Source: Pontibacter liquoris (GTDB lineage: Bacteria; Bacteroidota; Bacteroidia; Cytophagales; Hymenobacteraceae). From it: a DNA stretch of 64,000 nucleotides. A program made the position numbers and the translations under genes. Positions 56,516 through 64,000 of this stretch are shown piece after piece. Location of the stretch: contig NZ_JALEBG010000003.1 in the NCBI RefSeq assembly GCF_022758235.1, forward strand, positions 743,366 to 807,365. Direction: 5' to 3'. How positions within the stretch are numbered: the first letter of the stretch is position 1; the number at the start of each line of letters is the position of its first letter. The notes below the pieces were generated by a model. That model saw nothing but the letters and a program-made list of their open reading frames with translations. It was not told the origin of the DNA and did no database searches.

Positions 56516-57059
56516 AGGTATTACGACTGTGTGTAAAGGCAAAGTTAGTAGTATTTCTTACAAATCAAATTTCATGTATTCGCATACGCAAATAACCCTT
56601 AAAAACAAGACTATAGCAACCAATTGGGTACTACTTCTGCTGTGCTACCTACTTGCTTAACGGGCATCTTGCTTAAAGTGTACGTAATCGCCTGCTGAAA
56701 TTATACCTGCCTACGCAGGTTCCTACCTGCTCAAGTAATCCGCTCTGCCAGGCAGGAGCAGCAGCAGGCCAACGCATTTTAAGCTGCATTGTTATGCCAT
56801 CGCCTCATTTTCAAAATAACTGCCATGTTACTTTTGTTAGGTATGAAATAACACACAATACACTTTCACGCTGTATATACTAAGTTTACTTGCGCTGCAG
56901 GAGGCCTAATCAGCTAAAAAGGCATGTTACTTTCATACGTTTGGTTTCCTGTTTAATGCTGCCGCAACATACTATCTTTAACTTACTCTTAAGTGATCTT
57001 ACCAGCACGATGTGCTCAAATCGTAGGCGGATGTTCCTGTTGACTAACCATTTATACTT
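56516..57059. other. Non-coding gap between sucA and the WYL-like gene
   Basis: About 540 bases. The left end holds the sucA promoter. The middle has CCTGC/GCAGG small palindromes near 56705-56760 and a TATCTTTA element near 56973 that could serve the next gene. The 86-codon frame at 56890 is not protein-like. Confidence 0.5.
56540..56568 (-). promoter_or_regulatory. Promoter of the sucAB-lpdA operon
   Basis: Minus strand TAACTTTG (56540-56547) with TTG 18 bases further upstream (56566-56568). Fits TTG-N19-TAnnTTTG with spacing one short. Start near 56533, about 18 bases before the ATG. Confidence 0.65.
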
Positions 57060-57365
57060 ATGTATAGTTACCTGTTGGAAGAGTTATCGAATGCAATTGG
57101 AGCAAGGCTACTTGTTGCGTTCGACTATGATGCTGAAAGCTGCATTGTAGAGCCACACCTGCTGGGTTGTAACAAAAATGGCGAAGACTGCCTGCATGCC
57201 TGGCAAACAAGCAACACGGCAGAGACAGGTATAAAAGGAGTATGGCGCTGTTTTCTGTTCAGCAAAATTAAAAACCTGAAGCTGCTCGATGACCGCTTTA
57301 GCCATAAACGCCCGGGCTACGACCCCTATGAAAACACCATGACACGCATTTATTACCGTATTTAA
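57060..57365 (+). CDS. Small WYL-like domain protein
   Basis: 101 residues. LLVAFDYDAESCIVEPHLLG, then GVWRCFLFSKIKNLKLLDDRF and PGYDPYENTMTRIYYRI fit the Sm-like WYL domain, which binds ligands or nucleic acid in HTH regulators. No HTH part is present, so it is a lone WYL domain of the sort found in Bacteroidota. Function unknown; it could act as a sensor, with a partner elsewhere. Confidence 0.6.
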   Translation: MYSYLLEELSNAIGARLLVAFDYDAESCIVEPHLLGCNKNGEDCLHAWQTSNTAETGIKGVWRCFLFSKIKNLKLLDDRFSHKRPGYDPYENTMTRIYYRI

Positions 57366-57622
57366 TGCACCAGTAAAAGCTTAGAATGTTCCTTTTGCGC
57401 CGCCTCTCCAAGTTATGAAAACTACCTGCCCTTGCGGCAGGTAAAAGATCATCGGAACAAACTGGGCTTTTACCCGTGCCATACCCGCACACCGCCTCCA
57501 CGTATAAGATGGGATGTCCTGAAGCTGCTGCCGGCATGTGCCGGTTGCAGTGGCTTGTTTGCCCCTGCGCAGCAGGTCCGGGAATTGTTCTTATCTTCAG
57601 CAAGACTAAACAAGTATGCTCT

Positions 57623-59371
57623 ATGAAAAATAACCTTCCGCTGCTCACCCTGCTGGGCCTGCTGGCAATAGGCTGCAACGAAAGCGCCCGCCAGGTAGCC
57701 GATACCAACGACGAAGCAGCAGCAACCACAACGGTCGCCAGCACTGTTTTAAAGCCCGCGTTACAAAGTATAACGGCTGCGGATCTTTTAAAGCGCACCA
57801 AAGTGCTGGCCTCTGATGCCTTTGAAGGCCGGGCACCGGGTAGTGCAGGCGAGGATTCGACGGTTAACTACCTTACCCGCCAGTTTAAACAACTGGGCCT
57901 GCAGCCTGGCAACCCTGATGGCACCTATGTGCAGAACGTACCCATGGTTGGTTTTACCCCGCAGCCCAAGGCATCGTTCGAGGCGGGCGGCAAAACAATC
58001 AGCCTTACCTTCCCCACAGATTACGTAGCGCTCACCAGGCGTTTTGTTCCCAGCATCGACGTAACGAACTCCGATATGGTGTTTGTGGGCTATGGCATTG
58101 TAGCACCTGAGTATGGCTGGGACGATTACAAAGATGTGGACGTGAAAGGCAAGACAATCGTCATGCTGATCAATGACCCGCCGGTACCCGCTCCCGGCAA
58201 TGCAGGGCAACTGGACAGCACCATCTTCGGTGGCAAAGCCATGACCTACTATGGCCGTTGGACCTACAAGTATGAGATTGCTGCCCAGAAAGGCGCGGCT
58301 GCCGCAATCATCATTCATGAAACGGGCCCGGCCGGCTATCCCTATGAGGTGATCTCAGGGAGCCACAGCCGGGAGAACTTCGATATCAATAACCCTAACA
58401 AAAACATGGATCGCGCCAAAGTGGAGGCATGGATCACTACGGATAAGGCACAGCAGCTTTTCACAGCGGCCGGCAAGAACTTTGCGCAGTTGAAGCAGGC
58501 TGCCCTTCAAAAGGACTTTAAACCTGTGCCGCTAAATGCCAAAGCCAACTTCAGTATTAAAAACAAGCTGCGTGAGATCCAGTCCCGCAATGTGATTGCC
58601 AAGCTCGAAGGCGCTGATCCAAAACTGAAAGAGGAGTATGTGGTTTATTCTGCCCATTGGGACCACCTGGGCAAAGATCCTTCCCTGAAAGGCGATCAGG
58701 TATACAACGGGGCCCTGGACAACGCCAGCGGCACTGCCGGCCTGCTTGAACTGGCCGAAGCATTCACCAAGCTGCCTCAGAAGCCTAAGCGCTCCATCCT
58801 GTTTCTGGCAGTAACCGGCGAGGAAAAAGGATTGCTGGGCTCTAAGTATTACGCCACTAACCCGCTGTACCCGCTGAATAAAACACTGGCCGATATCAAC
58901 ATGGATGTGCTGAATGCCTATGGCCCGACAGAGGATGTGACCGTGATCGGCTATGGAAACTCTACGCTGGAAGACGTGCTGGCGCAGGAAGCAAAATCAC
59001 AGAAGCGCCACATTGTGCCGGAGTCTTCACCGGAGAACGGCTCTTTTTACCGCTCCGATCATTTCGAGTTTGCCAAGCAGGGCGTTCCGGCCCTGTATGC
59101 CGAATCGGGGGTAGTGGCCCGCAACCAGCCTGCCGATTATGTGAAGAAATGGCAGGAAAACTATACAGCCAAAGATTACCACAAAGTAAGCGACGAGGTG
59201 CGGGACGACTGGAACCTGGACGGCGCCGTGGAGGACCTGCAGCTCTTTTTCCGGGTTGGCCTGCGAGTGGCAAATACCCCGAAATATCCTGAATGGAAAG
59301 AAGGGACCGAGTTTAAAGCAAAGCGCGACGCTTCGCTTTCCGGCACCAATAGCGCCAGCGCTTCCCGGTAG
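57623..59371 (+). CDS. M28 family lipoprotein aminopeptidase
   Basis: 582 residues from the ATG at 57623; the open frame starts further up at GTG but lacks protein sense there. Lipobox LAIGC with Cys at 18. A protease-associated insert domain spans roughly 100-310. Zinc ligands of the M28 type are visible: H and D in SAHWDHLG, D in NGALDNASGTAGLLEL, E-E in VTGEEKGLLGS, D in NMDVLNAYG and H in RSDHFEFAKQG. It would trim N-terminal residues from peptides at the cell envelope. Confidence 0.92.
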   Translation: MKNNLPLLTLLGLLAIGCNESARQVADTNDEAAATTTVASTVLKPALQSITAADLLKRTKVLASDAFEGRAPGSAGEDSTVNYLTRQFKQLGLQPGNPDGTYVQNVPMVGFTPQPKASFEAGGKTISLTFPTDYVALTRRFVPSIDVTNSDMVFVGYGIVAPEYGWDDYKDVDVKGKTIVMLINDPPVPAPGNAGQLDSTIFGGKAMTYYGRWTYKYEIAAQKGAAAAIIIHETGPAGYPYEVISGSHSRENFDINNPNKNMDRAKVEAWITTDKAQQLFTAAGKNFAQLKQAALQKDFKPVPLNAKANFSIKNKLREIQSRNVIAKLEGADPKLKEEYVVYSAHWDHLGKDPSLKGDQVYNGALDNASGTAGLLELAEAFTKLPQKPKRSILFLAVTGEEKGLLGSKYYATNPLYPLNKTLADINMDVLNAYGPTEDVTVIGYGNSTLEDVLAQEAKSQKRHIVPESSPENGSFYRSDHFEFAKQGVPALYAESGVVARNQPADYVKKWQENYTAKDYHKVSDEVRDDWNLDGAVEDLQLFFRVGLRVANTPKYPEWKEGTEFKAKRDASLSGTNSASASR

Positions 59372-59384
59372 CCTGCCTATTTCA

Positions 59385-59428
59385 TAAAAGAGCCCCTGCA
59401 TACTTTGCTGTATGCAGGGGCTCTTTTA
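59385..59428. terminator. Perfect 18-bp bidirectional terminator
   Basis: Arms 59385-59402 and 59411-59428 are fully complementary, starting TAAAA and ending TTTTA. Lies between the convergent M28 and TTHB210-like genes. Its loop contains a TACTTTG-like sequence. Confidence 0.88.
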
Positions 59429-59441
59429 CTTATGGCTATAC

Positions 59442-60233
59442 TTACTTTGCTTTTCTATAGCGTAGGTCGGTTAACGATACGCTATACTCCTTGGCTGCTG
59501 TATTATGCACAATAGTATAGGTTAACGGATAATAGCCGGACTTCTGCACTTTTGGGGCTTGGGCCACATCCATCTTCATCACGGCGTTAGGTGCTAACTG
59601 CTGCAGGTAGGTAACGGCTACCATGGGCTCAAAAAAGATCACCTTGTTGTTATTTGCGCCATAGATAAAGGTTCTTGTAAATTCGCCGCCATTGTGCTGC
59701 GGTTCATGCAAGTCTTCCCAGTGCACGCCCATATTCGGCACGGCAAACATGCCGGAGGAGTAGTTTTCTGGCATGTAGTTCTTTTTAAAGCTGTCCGTAT
59801 TCTCCTGCGGCCCCCCGGTGATCTTCGCCCTTTCTTCATCGGAGATCATGTAAAAGTGAACATCAAAGTGAGGGACAAAGTATACTTCCGGGTGCCCCAT
59901 GCTGTTCCAATCCAGCGAGATGGTTTTAAAAGGCGTTTTAGCACCCTGCTCCGGTAAGGGCAGCGTAAACATGGCATCCGGCTGCTTGGCCAGGCTTTCC
60001 ACTGCCTTTACCGATACGTTCATCCCGATCGCTTCCGGTTTTCCATCCTTGTCCAGCTTAACCCAGGCTTTGGCATAGCCATCCCCTACCGTAGTAGAAG
60101 GGCCGTAATAAGTTCTGGCGTGGTCCTTGTCGCCTCCTGGAATAACATCATCCAGTCTGTCGCAGCCAGACAGTGAAAGGAAAAACAGGGCAAGTGAGAA
60201 AGCCCAGATACTGCGGTACATTGGTTGTTTCAT
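59442..60233 (-). CDS. TTHB210-like (DUF5602) lipoprotein
   Basis: 263 residues. Lipobox LSGC near 24, then an acidic linker and a domain with AKAWVKLDKDGKPEAIGMNV and HPEVYFVPHFDVHFYMIS, typical of the DUF5602/TTHB210 proteins. HPEVYFVPHFDVHFY resembles a metal-binding cluster, with four His and Asp, as in the family. Function unknown. Single gene. Confidence 0.65.
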   Translation of the reverse strand: MKQPMYRSIWAFSLALFFLSLSGCDRLDDVIPGGDKDHARTYYGPSTTVGDGYAKAWVKLDKDGKPEAIGMNVSVKAVESLAKQPDAMFTLPLPEQGAKTPFKTISLDWNSMGHPEVYFVPHFDVHFYMISDEERAKITGGPQENTDSFKKNYMPENYSSGMFAVPNMGVHWEDLHEPQHNGGEFTRTFIYGANNNKVIFFEPMVAVTYLQQLAPNAVMKMDVAQAPKVQKSGYYPLTYTIVHNTAAKEYSVSLTDLRYRKAK

Positions 60234-60552
60234 AGCTTTTGATTTTATAAAGTGATGCGAAATTATTTACTGCTAACTCACGGGGCATACTGCCGGCCCG
60301 GCTTAGCATATCATCAAGTTACATATTGTGACTTTAATTATAAATTTTTATACTATGTAAACTCCTGCCTTTACTATAACTTTATACTTGTTTGCCCGGC
60401 GCATGTCTTCCATCCCGAATTAAGGGCCCTTTACGTAAGTATAAGTACCGTTAACTTCTAAAAACACAGTTATACTTCCTTCCGGGGGTTACCTGACGCG
60501 TATGGGAGTATAAAGAGTACAAAAATTAATTTGTACACAAATTGATATTCTT
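60234..60552. other. Non-coding gap with an inverted repeat
   Basis: About 320 bases. It has three TATACTT/AAGTATA copies and the palindrome at 60528-60543. No gene. Confidence 0.5.
60528..60543 (+). promoter_or_regulatory. Palindrome upstream of a small lipoprotein gene
   Basis: AATTTGT-AC-ACAAATT, perfect 7-bp arms with a 2-base spacer, ending 9 bases before the ATG at 60553. Position suits a repressor site; protein unknown. Confidence 0.5.
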
Positions 60553-60783
60553 ATGAAAAAGACATGGAAATTAGCCTTTGCCGCCTTTGCAGTTTTTGCA
60601 TTTACGGCTTGTGGCACCGATAACAATAATGCAACCGAATCTGATACAATGGAATCCACTGATCAGGTAGATACGACTACTACGGATAGCAACATGGATT
60701 CTGATACGACTGTGGTGCAGGACTCTACTGTAAACGATGGCGTTATAGACAACATTAAAGAGGAGCAGCCTCCTGTAGAATAA
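60553..60783 (+). CDS. Small acidic lipoprotein
   Basis: 76 residues. Signal peptide MKKTWKLAFAAFAVFAFTAC with Cys at 20, then Asp/Thr/Ser-rich segments with ESDTMESTDQ, DTTTTDSNMDSDTTV and an acidic tail. The DTM and DTT motifs recall the two Thr/Gly-rich lipoproteins at 32862 and 35054. No domain. A strong terminator follows. Confidence 0.7.
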   Translation: MKKTWKLAFAAFAVFAFTACGTDNNNATESDTMESTDQVDTTTTDSNMDSDTTVVQDSTVNDGVIDNIKEEQPPVE

Positions 60784-60810
60784 CCTAGTTTTTACATTAC
60801 CATTCCCTAA

Positions 60811-60841
60811 GTCTCTGCCCGCCTGGGCAGAGACTTTTTTT
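60811..60841 (+). terminator. Terminator after the small lipoprotein
   Basis: 10-bp stem (60811-60820 with 60825-60834), 4-base loop, then a run of seven T. Confidence 0.9.
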
Positions 60842-60932
60842 GTGCCCACCAGAACGAATAGGGCCGTGGGAAGAGTACAAAAGAATAAAGTGCAGAGGGT
60901 GCTTATGTGCAGTAAACATTTTAACTTTAGGA

Positions 60933-62114
60933 ATGGAAAATACACCGCTAATGCACGACGGCATGGCCATTAAGCTCATTGAGTCGGACAAAGCTTTGCT
61001 GCGCACCGTGGAAGTGCTGCAGCAGAATAAGGTGCTGGCGCTGGACCTTGAGTTTGACCAGAACCGCTTTACGTATGGCTTCAACCTGTGCCTGATACAA
61101 ATTGCCGACGAAAGTGGCACCTGTTATATCATAGATCCCTTTACGCTGACCACGCTGGCGCCGCTCTACACAGTGCTGGAAAATCCGGCGATCACCAAGA
61201 TCATCCATCACTCCAATAATGATATTATGTTGCTCAATAAGATGGGCTGCAACATCAAGGGCGTGCTGGATACCGATGTAGCGGCAAAACTGCTGAACTA
61301 CGAACGCTCCTCGCTGGCCACGGTTTTAAAGGAAGAGTTTGAAAAGGAAATTGATAAGTCGCAGCAGTCCAGCAACTGGAACAAGCGCCCGCTTACCGAA
61401 GAGCAACTCCGCTACGCCGCCATCGATGTGATCTACCTGCACCAGGTGATGCAACGCCTGGTAAGCCAGTTAGCGGAAAAAGGGCGCTTGTCGTGGCTGG
61501 AGGAGGAAGATCATCTGTTGGAACAGATCTCTTATTCAGAGCCGGAAAACCCGCACCTCAAGCTCCGCAATGCTTTCCGCCTTACTACTTACCAGCAGTT
61601 CATTCTGAAGAAGTTATTCGCATTCAGGGATGAAATGGCGCAGGCCTTCAACAAACCCTCTTCATACGTGATCGGAAACGAAGCCCTGGTAGAGCTGGCC
61701 AGCACACCGGATGTAGCCGTACACGAATGGCTACATCATACCAAAGGTATCCACGGCGGCCTGAAAAAGCCTCGTAACGAGAAACTGTTGAAAGAAACCC
61801 TGGAGCAGGCGCAGCACGAAGCCCAAGAGTTAAACATTCCGCACGACTTTGCAGATAACCGCTGGCAGCGGCCCCTGCGCACGCCTGAAACAGAGCAGCG
61901 CAAAGAGGCACTTACCCAGGTACAAAAAGCAATCATAGAGAAGTATGGCGAGTTCACTTCCCGCCTCATCATCAACCAAAGCCTGATTACGGAGTATAGC
62001 CAGACAGGCCAACTGCGCTGCACCAAGCAATATGCCACGGACATTGTGATGAACACAGCCCAGGAGCTTGGTATACCTTTACCTACCCCTACCCTTGTAG
62101 GCAAGTATAAATAG
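60933..62114 (+). CDS. rnd: Ribonuclease D
   Basis: 393 residues from the ATG at 60933; the upstream TTG adds 31 residues without sense. 3'-5' exonuclease of the DEDD group: D and E in LALDLEFDQ, D in HHSNNDIMLLNKMG, and Y/D in YAAIDVIYLHQV. A HRDC domain (about 215-290, FILKKLFAFRDEMAQAFNKP) follows. Trims tRNA and other structured RNA ends. Upstream of aspA by 32 bases on the same strand, perhaps co-transcribed. Confidence 0.9.
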   Translation: MENTPLMHDGMAIKLIESDKALLRTVEVLQQNKVLALDLEFDQNRFTYGFNLCLIQIADESGTCYIIDPFTLTTLAPLYTVLENPAITKIIHHSNNDIMLLNKMGCNIKGVLDTDVAAKLLNYERSSLATVLKEEFEKEIDKSQQSSNWNKRPLTEEQLRYAAIDVIYLHQVMQRLVSQLAEKGRLSWLEEEDHLLEQISYSEPENPHLKLRNAFRLTTYQQFILKKLFAFRDEMAQAFNKPSSYVIGNEALVELASTPDVAVHEWLHHTKGIHGGLKKPRNEKLLKETLEQAQHEAQELNIPHDFADNRWQRPLRTPETEQRKEALTQVQKAIIEKYGEFTSRLIINQSLITEYSQTGQLRCTKQYATDIVMNTAQELGIPLPTPTLVGKYK

Positions 62115-62146
62115 TTGTTTGCACTATAAAAGATAGAAAACAGCAC

Positions 62147-63556
62147 ATGAGTGAATTCAGAACAGAACACGACTTTTTAGGAGAAAAACAGATCCCCAAT
62201 GTCGCATACTATGGCATACAAACGGCCCGCGCTTTAGAGAACTTCCACATCACCGGAATACCTGTTTCAAAAGAGCCCCTTTTTATCCAGGCGTTTGGGT
62301 ATGTAAAGAAAGCAGCTGCCATGGCCAACCGCGACTGCGGGGTAATTGATCCGAAAATAGCAGAGGTTATTTGCCAGGCCGCCGACCAGCTGATAGCCGG
62401 AGAGTACCTGGACCAGTTTGTGACCGATATGATTCAGGGTGGCGCGGGCACATCGGTGAACATGAACGTGAACGAGGTTATTGCCAATATTGGCCTGGAG
62501 ATACTTGGCCACCCAAAAGGAGCTTACGATTACCTGCATCCGAATAACCACGTTAACTTTTCGCAATCCACTAACGATGCCTATCCTACAGCTTTCCGGA
62601 TCGCTTTATACCATAAGATCGAGCGGTACATCCTGAGCCTGGAAGCCTTGCAGCAAGCATTTGCCCGCAAAGCCGAAGAGTTTAAGGATGTGCTGAAGAT
62701 GGGCCGTACCCAATTGCAGGACGCTGTTCCAATGACGCTGGGTGCTGAGTTCAATGGCTTTTCTACCACTATCAAAGAAGATATCCAGCGGCTGCATGAA
62801 GTTAAAATGCTGATCTGCGAGATCAACATGGGCGCCACCGCAATCGGTACTTCTATTAATGCTCCTGCAGATTACCCTGTTAGAGTAACAGAGCATTTAC
62901 GGGAGCTAACGGATATTCCGCTGGTTCTGGCAGAAGATCTGATCGAGGCCACCTGTGACACAGGTGCCTATGTGCAGATATCGGGTGTGTTAAAGCGCTC
63001 TGCCGTAAAGATATCGAAGATCTGTAACGACCTACGTTTGCTTTCTTCTGGCCCAAGGGCAGGTATAAACGAAATTAATTTGCCCCGGATGCAGCCCGGC
63101 TCCTCAATTATGCCTGGCAAAGTAAATCCGGTTATTCCGGAGGTAGTAAACCAGACCGCTTATTATGTTATAGGTACCGATGTCACCATTACGATGGCAG
63201 CCGAAGCCGGCCAGCTCCAGCTTAATGTAATGGAGCCAGTTATTGCCTTTAGCCTGTTCAGTTCTTTTACTTACATGGAAAATGCCTGCTATACTTTGCA
63301 AAGTAAATGTGTGGATGGTATTACGGCCAACGAGGAGATCTGCAAGAACATGGTAATGAACAGCATCGGCATTGTTACAGCGCTTAATCCTATACTTGGC
63401 TACGAAGAATGCTCCTCTATTGCCAAAGAAGCACTACAAACCGGTAAATCTATACATGATATCGTTGTAATTGAAAGAGAACGTATCACGCAGGAGAAAT
63501 GGAATGAAGTGTTCTCCCTCGAAAACCTGATCCATCCGAAGTTTATCAACAGCTAG
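62147..63556 (+). CDS. aspA: Aspartate ammonia-lyase
   Basis: 469 residues. Interconverts aspartate with fumarate and ammonia. The fumarase/aspartase signature is GSSIMPGKVNPVIPE at about 320-334, preceded by the MGRTQLQDAVPMTLG segment and NFSQSTNDAYPTA near residue 135. The early ...RTEHDFLGEKQIPNVAYYG and SEF start fit aspartase more than class II fumarase. Cytoplasmic homotetramer. Ends before a GC-rich terminator. Confidence 0.92.
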   Translation: MSEFRTEHDFLGEKQIPNVAYYGIQTARALENFHITGIPVSKEPLFIQAFGYVKKAAAMANRDCGVIDPKIAEVICQAADQLIAGEYLDQFVTDMIQGGAGTSVNMNVNEVIANIGLEILGHPKGAYDYLHPNNHVNFSQSTNDAYPTAFRIALYHKIERYILSLEALQQAFARKAEEFKDVLKMGRTQLQDAVPMTLGAEFNGFSTTIKEDIQRLHEVKMLICEINMGATAIGTSINAPADYPVRVTEHLRELTDIPLVLAEDLIEATCDTGAYVQISGVLKRSAVKISKICNDLRLLSSGPRAGINEINLPRMQPGSSIMPGKVNPVIPEVVNQTAYYVIGTDVTITMAAEAGQLQLNVMEPVIAFSLFSSFTYMENACYTLQSKCVDGITANEEICKNMVMNSIGIVTALNPILGYEECSSIAKEALQTGKSIHDIVVIERERITQEKWNEVFSLENLIHPKFINS

Positions 63557-64000
63557 CTTCCAGAAATAGACTGACGTACAAAGCCCCGGTATAACCGGGG
63601 CTTTTTTATTGTACAACTGTTCTGAAGCAGCTATGATCATATGTCAGGGCTAGATTAAACAGAAGCTGTTTAGCTTTTTCAGGTAAGGCAGCTATAGTCC
63701 TTAACACTAAGGTAATTACCCTAATGCCTGGTGCCAGCATTTGCTTGTGCCTACGTGTTGATTGCAGGAGCCGCTTTCGGCGCAGAGCGCAGAGGAAGAA
63801 GAACTTGGAATAGCCGAACACCACAGAGGCCAGCTCTATGAAGTATAACGAAGTATAAACAGCTCTTTGTACTTCCAACGAAAGTGAAGCCGGGCTGGCC
63901 TAAGTATATGCCAGCCTCTTTACCAGGTAATAGGTATACTCCTCTGCTTTAGGAGTTGGTATAGGGTAAAAACAGCAACACCCCCTGTTCCGTGAAGGAG
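63557..64000. other. Non-coding right end of the window
   Basis: After the aspA terminator there is no credible gene; a 90-codon minus-strand frame (63606-63878) has biased composition and no conserved feature. AAGTATA copies are present. The last 40 bases contain a C-rich run that resembles the repeat at 26396. Confidence 0.5.
63581..63603 (+). terminator. Terminator after aspA
   Basis: 10-bp stem (63581-63590 with 63594-63603), 3-base loop, then TTTTATT. Confidence 0.88.

Noticed and set aside
57476..57622. Upstream extension of the M28 peptidase from GTG
   Set aside because: The extension would bury the lipoprotein signal; ATG at 57623 gives a proper signal peptide and lipobox.
63606..63878. 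90-codon minus-strand frame after aspA
   Set aside because: Overlaps the aspA terminator and lacks family features; I cannot exclude a decayed gene.

Overview
The window looks like chromosomal DNA of a Bacteroidota bacterium of the order Cytophagales, most likely the Hymenobacteraceae (Pontibacter-like). The evidence is SusC/SusD outer-membrane uptake genes, a MurF-alanine racemase fusion, DUF4834, DUF4230 and DUF5686 proteins, a CarB without its allosteric domain, and promoters of the TTG-N19-TAnnTTTG type. The genus is inference; I see no rRNA, tRNA, phage, transposase or CRISPR.

Layout. 1-8541 holds two minus-strand SusC receptors (the first cut by the window edge) and one SusD lipoprotein, separated by AT-rich leaders. 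9326-22454 is mostly housekeeping: feoAB iron(II) uptake, murF-alr, rarD, a DUF5686 surface protein, recX, DUF4230, a GT-C-like membrane protein and a PLP-dependent deaminase/desulfhydrase. 22546-29330 has YfhO, DUF4834 and carB around a 1.1-kb non-coding stretch (25376-26516) packed with repeats. 29513-40692 contains small exported proteins, a PlsC acyltransferase, two Thr/Gly-rich lipoproteins on either side of an HTTM membrane protein, a zinc phospholipase-C-like protein, PAP2, DUF4864, GNAT and CHRD genes. 40887-45671 is a MacB-type efflux operon (ATPase, two permeases, adaptor). 47528-49920 is a compact ABC-2/YtrA-type GntR operon with a visible promoter and palindromic operator. 50221-56515 is the 2-oxoglutarate dehydrogenase operon (sucA, sucB, then a four-helix-bundle gene, then lpdA). 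57060-63556 holds a WYL-like protein, an M28 peptidase, small lipoproteins, ribonuclease D and aspartase.

The most unusual signal is a non-palindromic heptamer, TATACTT (reverse AAGTATA). I count 17 copies between 25420 and 26386, 14 of them in 483 bases. It also recurs inside genes on both strands and in more than one reading frame, so it acts at DNA level and not as a protein motif. The SusC/SusD block at 1-8541 has only isolated copies. Other layered repeats are a 20-bp perfect palindrome, a GC-rich inverted-repeat island, a dispersed TCATCCTGAAAGGATCTT-type element and short AATTACG/TTAGAAA-type tandem repeats between genes.

Start codons were re-examined. Several long open frames begin at TTG or GTG upstream of a better ATG, and the annotated starts reflect that. 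No alignment or database search was possible, so family names rest on recognised motifs.
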